Shown in pieces: positions 47,566 to 57,458 of a stretch of DNA of 64,000 nt. The translations under genes were made by a program, and so were the position numbers. Location of the stretch: contig CATOPL010000003.1 of assembly GCA_951802115.1 (NCBI GenBank), positions 186,001 to 250,000 on the forward strand. The letters are read 5' to 3'. The notes beneath the pieces are model-generated. The model did no database searches. It had not been told where the DNA came from and saw nothing but the letters and a program-made list of their open reading frames with translations. How positions within the stretch are numbered: the stretch's first letter is position 1; every line of letters starts with the position of its first letter. The stretch comes from an uncultured Lachnospiraceae bacterium. GTDB lineage: Bacteria > Bacillota > Clostridia > Lachnospirales > Lachnospiraceae.

Positions 47566-48474
47566 TTATACCTTCAGGTGCCGCTGCGCCGTAAATACAC
47601 TTCCAAAAAATCCGATTCCAATTCCCAGAGCCATGCCGATAGGCAAAAGCGTACGGAACAGTTCATTAACCTGTAAAAATTTCAGGATCTCTGTCAGCAT
47701 ACCGAATTTTACCGCCACATAAAGAATCATCCGGTTATACAGATAGTACAGAATTCCCAGCGGGATTGCTGATCCGATCACGCCAATGACTGCTCCTTCA
47801 ATCAGAAACGGAGCTTTGATAAAAGAATTCTTTGCCCCGATCAGACGCATAATTGCAATCTCCTCTTTCCTTACAGAAATACCGATGGCAACCGTGTTGC
47901 TGATCAAAAACACAGATACTGCCAGCAACAGCCCGATGATTGCTACCGATACATAGCTTACCAGACGGTTAAAACCAGTAAGCATATCTGCCAGTACATC
48001 CGAGCGGTTAATTTTTCTGATATGATCCATAGATTCAATGTAATCTACCAGATCCTGCTGCACGGCAACATCCGTCATATAAATCTCCAGATTGGCGCTG
48101 TTTGCCAGAGGGTTATCTTCCTTAAACCCTTCTGCCAGCTCCGGAGCTTCCTTGAAATAGACCGTCTGATAAAATTTCCAGGCTTCATCCGCAGAAACGA
48201 TTACTACCTGCCGTACTTCATCCCGTATGCTGATCTCCTCGGCTACCTCCTGAATTTCACTCTCTGAGGTATCCTGATCAAAAAACACGGTAATTGCAAC
48301 GCCTTCTTCCACTTCCTTCACAATATGCTGAAAATTCTCTACAATACAGAAAAAGATCCCAAACATAAAAATACATGCAGCCATTGTAGCCATGGATGCA
48401 AGGGAAAACAGTTTATTTCTCCATATATTTTTAAAACCCTGCTGTAAACAGTATCCAATTGTACTCAGTCTCAT
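47566..48474 (-). CDS. ftsX: Cell division permease FtsX
   Basis: Four-TM permease, MRLIGAKNSFIKAPFLIEGAVIGVIGSAIP; next to ftsE. Confidence 0.95.
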   Translation of the reverse strand: MRLSTIGYCLQQGFKNIWRNKLFSLASMATMAACIFMFGIFFCIVENFQHIVKEVEEGVAITVFFDQDTSESEIQEVAEEISIRDEVRQVVIVSADEAWKFYQTVYFKEAPELAEGFKEDNPLANSANLEIYMTDVAVQQDLVDYIESMDHIRKINRSDVLADMLTGFNRLVSYVSVAIIGLLLAVSVFLISNTVAIGISVRKEEIAIMRLIGAKNSFIKAPFLIEGAVIGVIGSAIPLGILYYLYNRMILYVAVKFGMLTEILKFLQVNELFRTLLPIGMALGIGIGFFGSVFTAQRHLKV

Positions 48475-49151
48475 CCAATATACCCGCTTTCTCTTTCGTC
48501 TCCCACAATGATTCCTTTCTGCAGACGAATCACTCTTCTTTTCAACGTATTCACGATATCCTGGTCATGAGTCACCACCAGCACCGTAGTCCCGCGGGCA
48601 TTGATTTCCTCCAGAAGTTTCATGATTTCCCGGGAGGTCTTCGGATCCAGATTACCCGTAGGTTCATCCGCCAGCAGAATATCCGGACTGTTCACCAGCG
48701 CGCGGGCCAGCGCCACTCTCTGCTGCTCACCACCGGAAAGCTGCCTCGGATAGGACTTGTACTTTTCTGCAAGTCCTACAAGAGACAGCATGGCCGGAAC
48801 ATTTTTTTTGATTTCTTTGGTCGGCGTTACGATTACCCGCTGCGCAAACGCTACATTTTCATATACATTTCTGTCCTTCAGAAGACGAAAATCCTGAAAC
48901 ACACAGCCGATTTTTCTGCGGTATTTGGGAATTGCCCGCTTTCTCATACGGGCAAGGTTGACTCCGTTTACGCGAATCCTTCCCTCTGTCGGTTCCAGCT
49001 CTTTCAGCAGAAGCTTGATCAGTGTGGATTTCCCCGATCCGCTGTCCCCGACAATAAACACAAATTCTCCTCTTTTAATGTTCAGACTTATCCCGTTGAT
49101 GGCGCCTACGCCGTTCGGATAAGACTTTACAACGTTTTCCAGTACTATCAT
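48471..49151 (-). CDS. ftsE: Cell division ATP-binding protein FtsE
   Basis: GDSGSGKSTLIKLLL, LSGGEQQRVALARALVNSPDILLADEPTGNLDP. Confidence 0.96.
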   Translation of the reverse strand: MIVLENVVKSYPNGVGAINGISLNIKRGEFVFIVGDSGSGKSTLIKLLLKELEPTEGRIRVNGVNLARMRKRAIPKYRRKIGCVFQDFRLLKDRNVYENVAFAQRVIVTPTKEIKKNVPAMLSLVGLAEKYKSYPRQLSGGEQQRVALARALVNSPDILLADEPTGNLDPKTSREIMKLLEEINARGTTVLVVTHDQDIVNTLKRRVIRLQKGIIVGDERESGYIG

Positions 49152-49173
49152 GGAAATCCTCCCGTGTATTTAC

Positions 49174-50262
49174 TTAATAATCCAGAGTCTCCATATACTT
49201 CATATATTTCACTACCATCAGAGCAATCTTAAAGGTAATCGCATCCTCAAACACGCGAAGATCCAGACCCGTGGACTTCTGAAGCTTGTCCAGACGATAG
49301 ACCAGCGTATTTCTGTGAATATAAAGCTGTCTGGATGTCTCTGATACATTCAGACTGTTTTCAAAAAACTTGTTGATTGTTGTCAGCGTCTCCTCATCAA
49401 AATCATCCGGAGATCTTCCGTCAAATATTTCACGGATAAACATCTTACAAAGAGGAATCGGCAGCTGATAGATCAAACGCCCAATGCCAAGCGTACTATA
49501 GGCGACGATATCCTTCTCACTGAAAAAGATCCTTCCCACATCCAGAGCCATGCGCGCCTCTTTGTAAGAGCGGGATACTTCTTTAATCTCTCCGACAATG
49601 GTTCCCAGCGCTACATGAACATCCTCTCCATCCAGAATGGACACAGCCTCTTTCATTTCTTCCGCTGCAACATGCATTTCATCATATCCTTCGTTCGGCG
49701 CGAGTTCCCTGACCACAATCACATTCTTCTCATCCACAGCCGTAACAAAATCTTTGGACTTGGAACCGCAGCTACTGCGTATATGTTCCAGCGCCGTATT
49801 GATCTGTTCCCGACTGCTCTCTATGATAAATACTACCCGCCGCACTTCCGTTGCAATATGGAGCTTTTTGGCGCGATTATAAATATCCACCAGAAGCAGA
49901 TTGTCAAGCAGCAGATTTTTTATAAAATTATCCTTATCAAATCTCTCTTTGTATGCTGTCAGCAGGCTCGACAGCTGAAAAGCAGCCATCTTTCCCACCA
50001 TATACACGTCATCGCTTGCCCCTTTTGCCAGCAGAACATATTCCAGCTGATTTTCGTCAAAAACTTTAAAAAACTGATACCCGTGCACCACCTGACTGTC
50101 TGCAGGAGAAGTGATAAACGCAGCTGCTTCACCGCTGCAGTTCTCCGGCTGTTTCTCTGTAGATGCCAGCACCTGTCCCTCCATATCCAACACACAAAGA
50201 TCAACTCTCGTAATTTCCCTCAGCCCATCGATCGTATTTTGAAGTATCTGGTTTGAAATCAT
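49174..50262 (-). CDS. PucR/CdaR-type helix-turn-helix regulator
   Basis: C-term ENSLNVSETSRQLYIHRNTLVYRLDKLQKSTGLDLRVFEDAITFKIAL. Confidence 0.9.
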   Translation of the reverse strand: MISNQILQNTIDGLREITRVDLCVLDMEGQVLASTEKQPENCSGEAAAFITSPADSQVVHGYQFFKVFDENQLEYVLLAKGASDDVYMVGKMAAFQLSSLLTAYKERFDKDNFIKNLLLDNLLLVDIYNRAKKLHIATEVRRVVFIIESSREQINTALEHIRSSCGSKSKDFVTAVDEKNVIVVRELAPNEGYDEMHVAAEEMKEAVSILDGEDVHVALGTIVGEIKEVSRSYKEARMALDVGRIFFSEKDIVAYSTLGIGRLIYQLPIPLCKMFIREIFDGRSPDDFDEETLTTINKFFENSLNVSETSRQLYIHRNTLVYRLDKLQKSTGLDLRVFEDAITFKIALMVVKYMKYMETLDY

Positions 50263-50469
50263 AAGCCCTCTCCTTTACAAAACAGCATTTGCATAAACTC
50301 CCCTGAAAATATTACCCAAATATACACACGATCTATATAAATTCTACATCCCTATTTTATATAGTAATGCAAAATGCAAAAAAAAGAAAGAGTAATTTTG
50401 ATTTTTTCATAAACCTGAGCGCTCTTTCATAGACTATAACCAAGAACCCTCTGTAACAGGAGTCTCACC

Positions 50470-50904
50470 ATGAGCGCCAAAACAAGAATATGGGTATTCC
50501 ATATGAAAGAACTGGTCTACACTGCTGTCTTTATCGGCCTTGGCATCGTCTTTCTTATACTTATGATCTTTATGTTCGCTTCCGACCGAAAACCGGAAAC
50601 TGCTGCAGAACTTCCTTCCAGATACACTGCGGGCATCTATACCGCATCCATGACTCTGGGAGGAAATCCGGTTGAGATCGCTGTCACGGTAGACAAAGAC
50701 TATATTTCTTCGATCCAGTTCCGCCAGCTTGACGAAACCGTCTCAGCCATGTATCCACTCATGGAGCCTGCTCTCGAAGCTCTTTCCGAGCAGATTCTGG
50801 AATCTCAGTCTCTGGAGAATCTCTCCTATTCTGAAGAAAGCCAGTATACTTCTCTGATACTTGTGAACGCAATCCGCAGCGCCCTTGAAAAAGCAGAAAA
50901 CTAA
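50470..50904 (+). CDS. Membrane-anchored hypothetical, FMN-binding-like
   Basis: N-terminal TM; YTAGIYTASMTLGGNPVEIAVTVDKDYISSIQF. Confidence 0.65.
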   Translation: MSAKTRIWVFHMKELVYTAVFIGLGIVFLILMIFMFASDRKPETAAELPSRYTAGIYTASMTLGGNPVEIAVTVDKDYISSIQFRQLDETVSAMYPLMEPALEALSEQILESQSLENLSYSEESQYTSLILVNAIRSALEKAEN

Positions 50905-51079
50905 TGCACGGTCTGCATGATGTCTGGTGAAACTCCGCAGGATAAATTTTCATCGGAAAGGTACAGGAAAACAACGCTGCAGCCGCACTGCTGACCGGCT
51001 GCAACGCAGTCCTATGAAAGTTCAGACAAGGAGTTTCGCCTGAATATAATGCAGACCGTACACCAGTACATGACAGCCG

Positions 51080-52198
51080 TTATCCGGTCCCCTCCTCCTT
51101 CTGGCGTCGATACGCTCCCAGCAAAAGGTCCACCATGCGTCCATAGCTTCTGCTTCCTTCCTGCTGTGCATTGGCTCTCAAATATGTATCATTCACCTTG
51201 TCAGATATCTCGGAAACAGGTCCTTCATACTGCGCCCAGTAAGTTCGATGGTACGCATAATCACGGTCAGCCTGTTCGCAGAGCTGTACTCTCACTGCCG
51301 CAAATCGTTCATAATCCGCTCTGTACAATGCATTGATGCTGTGAGTATAGGCAAGCAAAAGTCCACTGTACTGAAGATTCACATCTTCCGAACCGACGCA
51401 TGCCAGATAGGCAATATAATTCGCTTCGTCCTCTCTCATAAATCCTTTTAAATGAGAGAGCTCATGACAGAGCACCGCCGGCTGATTATAGGCCGGGATA
51501 TCCGGATTGTAGTGCGCTTCCATCGTATAAGGGCCGAAAATGCCTTCCAGAAACTCCATGGAAAGCACCTTCCACGTAAAAACGGGTTTCGCTCTCGGAT
51601 ACCATCCCGACAGCGCCGGATACTGTTCTCCCAGCCCTTTCATGGCGTCTCTGGTCTTTTCCTCCATCCCGTCCGGGAGATCTGTCAGCCCGTCTTCTCT
51701 GACTCTGACAGATTTACTCACATTTTCAATCCGCGCTGTCAGCCACAGGCACAGTTCCTCCAGCTCTTCTACGGTAGAAGGTTCCACCGGAAGATCTGCC
51801 AGACTGGAAAACGAAGTTCTGTGATAGTTGATGCCGCAGGTCACAGTAAAAGCCAGAAACCACACAATCCCTGTCTTTAAAAGCTTTCTGAGAGATTCCA
51901 TTCCCCATATTCTGACTGATACATCTTTTTTCCATATGCGGAGTATCCCCCATAACAGGTAGATCAGAACACCAAGAACCATGAGATAGATCAGGACTTC
52001 ATCCAGCGCAAAAGGAAATAGATCACTGATGCCGCCGAGAAAACGCATCAAACCCGGATAAACTGTCTGAGCATACCATTCTGCAAACCACCGCGTATAT
52101 CTTGCCAGAAGCTGCAGCACAACTGCTGTCAAAAAAGCCGTTCGCCAAAACAACGGACTTTTTTTTATTCTTCTGTTTTTTCTGTCTGTCCGAAACAT
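51080..52198 (-). CDS. DUF3810 family membrane protein
   Basis: TM N-terminus plus PAVLCHELSHLKGFMREDEANYIAYLAC motif. Confidence 0.88.
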   Translation of the reverse strand: MFRTDRKNRRIKKSPLFWRTAFLTAVVLQLLARYTRWFAEWYAQTVYPGLMRFLGGISDLFPFALDEVLIYLMVLGVLIYLLWGILRIWKKDVSVRIWGMESLRKLLKTGIVWFLAFTVTCGINYHRTSFSSLADLPVEPSTVEELEELCLWLTARIENVSKSVRVREDGLTDLPDGMEEKTRDAMKGLGEQYPALSGWYPRAKPVFTWKVLSMEFLEGIFGPYTMEAHYNPDIPAYNQPAVLCHELSHLKGFMREDEANYIAYLACVGSEDVNLQYSGLLLAYTHSINALYRADYERFAAVRVQLCEQADRDYAYHRTYWAQYEGPVSEISDKVNDTYLRANAQQEGSRSYGRMVDLLLGAYRRQKEEGTG

Positions 52199-52632
52199 AT
52201 CAGCAACGCTCCCGCCATGATAAAAAAATCGGATAGATTAAATACCAGACGGCTCAGCCTTTGAATCGGCGTCTGAAAACTTATGTAATCCACCACATAG
52301 CCTTTCCTGCACCGGTCGTACAGATTAGACAGAGCACCCCCTGTCAGCAAAGCCAGTCCTGCTTTCTGTACTTCATGCCCTTTTTTCATAAGCAGGCACA
52401 AAAAAGCCGCAACACACCCCAGCGTCATAACAGCGCTGCCTTTGATAATCGCCGGCATATGGCCCTCAAACCGACCGCCTGCCATTCCGTAGTTATGAAA
52501 CCTCTTTACCTGAACCGCCCCATCAAACAGTGTATGTTCCTGTTCAAATTTCGGGTTATGATCTATCTCGTGTTTTACTGCCAGGTCTGTCTGAAACAGT
52601 CCCAGCGCGATCTGTATCCATAATAATTTCAT
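52165..52632 (-). CDS. lspA: Signal peptidase II-like protein
   Basis: TGGALSNLYDRCRKGYVVDYISF and FNLSDFFIMAG motifs. Confidence 0.8.
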   Translation of the reverse strand: MKLLWIQIALGLFQTDLAVKHEIDHNPKFEQEHTLFDGAVQVKRFHNYGMAGGRFEGHMPAIIKGSAVMTLGCVAAFLCLLMKKGHEVQKAGLALLTGGALSNLYDRCRKGYVVDYISFQTPIQRLSRLVFNLSDFFIMAGALLICFGQTEKTEE

Positions 52633-52636
52633 CTTT

Positions 52637-54061
52637 TTATCCCTGCATCTCAATGGCCGCCACACCGCGCATGGTAATAAGCGGTCCTCCTCTGTGTTCG
52701 ATATAGTCCTCCGTGATCATCACCTGTCCAATATTATCGTCTTTTGGTATCTCATACATGATGTCCAGCATAAAGTCCTCTATGATTGCCCGAAGCGCAC
52801 GCGCCCCCGTATCTTTCTCCATCGCTTTTCTGGCAATGGCGCGCAGCGCCCCTTCTGTAAATTCCAGCTTTACTTCATCCAGCGCCAGGAGCTTCTGGTA
52901 CTGTTTTAAAATGGCATTTTTCGGCTCTTTGAGAATCGTAACCATCATATCTTCATCCAGTGCATCCAATGTAAATATAACTGGAAGCCTTCCGATAAAT
53001 TCCGGAATCATACCGAATTTGCGGATATCTTCTACAGTTACTCTGCGAAGCAGGTTCTTTTCCTGATCGTATTTGTCTTTCAGATCTGCACGAAAGCCAA
53101 TCGAGGACTGCCTGTTCAACCGCTCCTTAATCACATCTTCCAGATCCGGAAACGCTCCTCCGCAGATAAACAGAATGTTCTTTGTATTGATCGTTTCCAG
53201 AGGAACCATGGCATTTTTACTGTTCGCTCCTACCGGCACCTCCACTTCTGCCCCCTCCAAAAGCTTCAGCATTCCCTGTTGTACGGATTCCCCGCTCACA
53301 TCTCTTTGATGCGTATTCTTTTTCTTGGCAATTTTATCGATCTCATCAATAAATACAATCCCTCTCTCTGCTTTTTCCACATCATTGTCCGCAGCCGCCA
53401 GAAGCTTGGACAATACACTCTCGATATCATCTCCAATATACCCGGCTTCTGTAAGAGAAGTCGCGTCCGCAATCGCCAGCGGCACATCCAGGAGACGGGC
53501 AAGCGTCTTTACCAGATACGTTTTGCCGCTTCCTGTCGGCCCGATCATCAGCATATTGGACTTCTCAATCTCAATTCCATCTGCAGCCGTACCTGCCGCC
53601 ACGCGTTTATAATGATTGTAAACTGCAACAGAAATGACTTTTTTTGCCTTTTCCTGGCCGATCACATACTCATCCAGACTTTCTTTGATCTTATGCGGCG
53701 CCGGTATGGAGCGAATGTCAAAAACTGCTTTTGACTCCTCCTGTTTCTCCAAAGCCTTTTTCTTTACTTTCTGTCTTCTTGGTATCATATTCTGCAGATC
53801 AGACAGATTGATCATGCTGATATTTGGCATTTTGGAAAAATCCATCTTACTGTAATCCACATTACCGTTGCTCATCATATCCATTGTCTTCTGCATGCAC
53901 TCTGAGCAAATACTGATATCTTTTGTCAGATGAATCATTTTCCCTGCCTTGCTCTCCGGTCTGTGACAGACAAAACATACATCCTCATAATCATGTTCTT
54001 CCTGCTCTTTGCTTTCCTGCTCTGTTTTTTCCATTTCCACATCCTTATTTTCAATATCCAT
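52637..54061 (-). CDS. clpX: ATP-dependent Clp protease ATP-binding subunit ClpX
   Basis: N-terminal C4 zinc finger CFVCHRPESKAGKMI..CSEC, GPTGSGKTYLVKTLA, FIDEIDKIAKK; start MDIENKDV at 54061. Confidence 0.95.
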   Translation of the reverse strand: MDIENKDVEMEKTEQESKEQEEHDYEDVCFVCHRPESKAGKMIHLTKDISICSECMQKTMDMMSNGNVDYSKMDFSKMPNISMINLSDLQNMIPRRQKVKKKALEKQEESKAVFDIRSIPAPHKIKESLDEYVIGQEKAKKVISVAVYNHYKRVAAGTAADGIEIEKSNMLMIGPTGSGKTYLVKTLARLLDVPLAIADATSLTEAGYIGDDIESVLSKLLAAADNDVEKAERGIVFIDEIDKIAKKKNTHQRDVSGESVQQGMLKLLEGAEVEVPVGANSKNAMVPLETINTKNILFICGGAFPDLEDVIKERLNRQSSIGFRADLKDKYDQEKNLLRRVTVEDIRKFGMIPEFIGRLPVIFTLDALDEDMMVTILKEPKNAILKQYQKLLALDEVKLEFTEGALRAIARKAMEKDTGARALRAIIEDFMLDIMYEIPKDDNIGQVMITEDYIEHRGGPLITMRGVAAIEMQG

Positions 54062-54232
54062 TCTTATGAATCCTCTTTTCTCTTTCGCCGCCAGCGTTCC
54101 GTTCAGACAAAAACCGAAATTACAAGCCGCCTGTTTCTTAAATAATATAATACTCCAATACCCGCTGCAAGTAAAGTTTTTATAAATACCGTCCCGGCGG
54201 GAATCTCTGTAAAAGCCGCCACAAAATACCAC

Positions 54233-54274
54233 GGCTGCCGCAGGGTGCATCATTGCCCGTACCCTGCGGCAGCC
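54233..54274. terminator. Perfect 14-bp-arm hairpin downstream of htrA-like gene
   Basis: GGCTGCCGCAGGGT-14 nt-ACCCTGCGGCAGCC; no strong T-run. Confidence 0.5.
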
Positions 54275-54287
54275 ATACAATCTTTTT

Positions 54288-55628
54288 CTATTCTTTGTCG
54301 TCAGCTCCGACCTGTTTACCTGTACTCAACGTAATATCCATCACCTTCTCTGTATATTCTGAATTCTCCTTTCTTTGTATCGTAATGGTAATCGTCTCTC
54401 CCGCCGAATAATAATTCAGCGTTTCGCGAAGCTGATTGTATCCGGTAATACGAGACCCGTCCAGCTTCGTAATGATATCCCCTTTTTGCAGACCGGCCTT
54501 TTCGGCTGCGCTACCTTCCGTAATCATATTAATAAAGACTCCCTCCGGCATTCCGTAGTTTTTGGAAGCGTCTGACGTCACATCTGTACCGGTAATCCCA
54601 AGATAACCTCTGTCCTCTTCTTTCACAGGATCCCTGGTTACTTTATTCATCAAATCGCCAATGATGCTTTCTACATCACTGATCGGAAGCGCATATCCCA
54701 TTCCTTCCACATCCTCTGATATGAATTTTACAGAATTGATACCGATCAGTTCTCCTTTGCTGTTCAAAAGTGCACCACCGCTGTTTCCCGGGTTAATCGC
54801 CGCATCTGTCTGAATCAGACGGTTGGTGATCGTCATTCCGTCTGCCTCTACGCTCACTTCGCGGTTCAGCGCACTGACAATGCCGGAGGTTACGGACAAT
54901 CCATACCCATATGCATTTCCGATTGCAACTACCGGTTCGCCAATTTCCAGAGTACCGGAATCACCAACCGTGGCAATTTTGATGATATCAAGCGTCTCCT
55001 GCGGGATATCGGAAACCTTTACCGCGATCACTGCCAGATCTTTTCCCGGATCTGTTCCTTTTACTTTGGCAGAAATCACATTATCTTCATCGGCAGCTTC
55101 TCCGTCAGAATTAAAATAAACGCTGATTTCATTCGCCCCGGACACAACATGATTATTGGTTACAATCAGAATTTCCGTATCATTTCTGCCAATAATAATA
55201 CCGGAACCGCTGGACTGACTCTCCTGTTCATAAGTGCCGAAAAAGGTACGAAATTCCATCGTTCCCACATTCGTGATCGACACAACCGACGGCATACAAT
55301 TAGTAACAATATCCGACACATCGTAAATATCAGAGCTGCTGTTTGCCACTGTGGTCGTCGGCGTTGCGGAATTGTCAACCGCATCCTGTGCCGTCACGTC
55401 ATCTCCAAACATCTGCTTTCCTATATAGTTAGTCCCCATAAATGCCGCGCTGGATACGCTGCCAAATACCAGCGCCAGTACCAGACATTTGGCAATGGTT
55501 TTTCCAAATCCTCCTTTTTTCTTTTTCCCGGATTGTTTCATATTTTCAGAGGAATCATAATGGATATAACCGCCGTTTGTATCATAATAATTGCCAGTTT
55601 CTGTATGATTATTAAAATCGCCGTACAT
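54288..55628 (-). CDS. HtrA/DegP-type trypsin-like serine protease with PDZ
   Basis: VTNNHVVSGA, DLAVIAVKV, TDAAINPGNSGGALLNSKGELIGIN motifs; N-terminal TM. Confidence 0.95.
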   Translation of the reverse strand: MYGDFNNHTETGNYYDTNGGYIHYDSSENMKQSGKKKKGGFGKTIAKCLVLALVFGSVSSAAFMGTNYIGKQMFGDDVTAQDAVDNSATPTTTVANSSSDIYDVSDIVTNCMPSVVSITNVGTMEFRTFFGTYEQESQSSGSGIIIGRNDTEILIVTNNHVVSGANEISVYFNSDGEAADEDNVISAKVKGTDPGKDLAVIAVKVSDIPQETLDIIKIATVGDSGTLEIGEPVVAIGNAYGYGLSVTSGIVSALNREVSVEADGMTITNRLIQTDAAINPGNSGGALLNSKGELIGINSVKFISEDVEGMGYALPISDVESIIGDLMNKVTRDPVKEEDRGYLGITGTDVTSDASKNYGMPEGVFINMITEGSAAEKAGLQKGDIITKLDGSRITGYNQLRETLNYYSAGETITITIQRKENSEYTEKVMDITLSTGKQVGADDKE

Positions 55629-55845
55629 GCTCTGCCTCTCCTTTCAGCCTGTATCTTTTATGGATAAATCTACTATAGCAGGGAATTGTGATAGAATTGT
55701 GATTAAATCTTTAAAAATCTTTGAAAATGGTGTATACTGTTAGAGTCTTAAAGCCGATCTCACGTTTTTCGTGTGCAGCCGGCATATCATATTGAACATC
55801 AGCTGTTCAATAAATAGAAAAAATCAAAGAAAGGATTTGTATTAC

Positions 55846-56967
55846 ATGAAGAAAAAAACTTTACTGCTCTTTTTATCTGCCGCTCTCGCCTGCACCATGC
55901 TGTCTGGCTGCGGTGGCAAAGATGAAGAGGTCGCACCTGTTGTCACCGACATATCTGAGTCAGAAGAAGCGGAGGAGGAGCCACAGGAAGAAGAAGCAGA
56001 AGAGCCGGAAGAGGAGCCTGAGGAAACCCGCGAAGGTATGTACCGCAGCGAACTGACCAACGAATGGATTGACGAAGCGCTCCAGGATCAGCGCCCGGTC
56101 GCTATCATGGTGGACAATGAAAAAACTGCCCTTCTCCATTACGGACTTACGCAGGCGGATATTGTATATGAAATGATGAACAGCACTGCCAACGGTGAGA
56201 TCACCAGATTTATGGCCATTGTAAAAGACTGGGATAAGATTACCCGTTTTGGCAGTATCAGAAGCGTGCGTCCGACCAATTTTATGATCGCTCCCGAATA
56301 TAATGCAGTTGTTATTCACGACGGCGGACCTTTCTATATTGACGCCTACCTGAAAAATCCGTGGGTGGAGCATTTAAGCGGCGGTTTTGCGCGTATTGAC
56401 AATGGAAAATCCAGAGAATTTACCGAATATGTGACAACCGGTGAAATTGCGAAAAGAATGAGCTCCTCCGGATATTCTACGGAATACAATGAATATTACC
56501 CGGGACCGCACTGGCAGTTCGCAAGCGAGTCAAAACCGGTTGACCTGTCTTCGGCCTCCGATTCCATCGACTGTACGCTGGTTGATCTGCCATTTGACCA
56601 CAATGGTTCTCAGCTTGACTATGACTCCGCAAGCAATACGTATCTGTATTCCGAATACGGCATGAAACATACAGATCCGGAAAACGGGGAAAAGCAGCTC
56701 GCTTTCACCAATATCCTGCTTCAGAATGCAACTCATACTCAGTATGACCAGAATGGATACATGCAGTTCAATATTCTGGAACAGACCGGACGCAGCGGAT
56801 ACTACATTACCGGCGGAAAGGCAATTCCTGTCACCTGGAGCAAGGGCCACGATATGGACCCTACCCGGTTCTATGACATGGAAGGAAATCTGATTACTTT
56901 GAATACCGGAAAAACCTATATCGGTCTTGTATCTGATACCCGCTGGGACGAGCTTGTACTGAAATAA
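55846..56967 (+). CDS. DUF3048 (YerB-like) lipoprotein
   Basis: Lipobox MLSGCGG, RPVAIMVDNEKTALLHYGLTQADIVYEM, RFGSIRSVRPTNFMIAPEYNAVVIHDGG. Confidence 0.92.
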   Translation: MKKKTLLLFLSAALACTMLSGCGGKDEEVAPVVTDISESEEAEEEPQEEEAEEPEEEPEETREGMYRSELTNEWIDEALQDQRPVAIMVDNEKTALLHYGLTQADIVYEMMNSTANGEITRFMAIVKDWDKITRFGSIRSVRPTNFMIAPEYNAVVIHDGGPFYIDAYLKNPWVEHLSGGFARIDNGKSREFTEYVTTGEIAKRMSSSGYSTEYNEYYPGPHWQFASESKPVDLSSASDSIDCTLVDLPFDHNGSQLDYDSASNTYLYSEYGMKHTDPENGEKQLAFTNILLQNATHTQYDQNGYMQFNILEQTGRSGYYITGGKAIPVTWSKGHDMDPTRFYDMEGNLITLNTGKTYIGLVSDTRWDELVLK

Positions 56968-57179
56968 TCTCTTTGACATACATAGTTAAAATCCCCTCAG
57001 AAAAGCAGCAAAACAGGCTTTTTATCGTCAGGGGGGAGCAGTCAGAATTTGATTTGGATTAGGAAATGTATTAGAAAAACCATTTAAAAAGCAATTCAGA
57101 CTTTCTGCTGAAGGGGATAGAATTATTTGTTTTCTGTCCTCTTCAAATTATGCGCATTATTTATCGAATCATTTTATTT

Positions 57180-57306
57180 TCATCGCAAGAATAACGTATT
57201 TTCATCTGCAACTTCATAAATATAATCACCATCACTATATTTCCCACCACTTATTGCTCCAGCTATAGAACCATCCTCATTTCTGCAGTAAGTGTGGAAC
57301 AAGGCT
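57180..57306 (-). pseudogene. Gene 3' remnant (ALFHTYCRNEDGSIAGAISGGKYSDGDYIYEVADENTLFLR*)
   Basis: Open protein-like tail without start; stop immediately upstream of fragment. Confidence 0.4.
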
Positions 57307-57356
57307 CAGCTGAGAATTATATTTCAGATGTACGCAATGCCATATTGACAGAATAA
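57270..57356 (+). pseudogene. Second gene 3' remnant (..LISAVSVEQGSAENYISDVRNAILTE*)
   Basis: Protein-like tail ending in TAA, abutting/overlapping the opposite-strand remnant. Confidence 0.35.
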
Positions 57357-57458
57357 GCAGAGTAGAACTGATTGCAAGCAATAAAAGAAGCCAAAAGCCG
57401 ATTTTAAAACAGCAGCGTTTGGAATTTAAAAGGAGAAGTCTTTACGAGAGAAAGACAT

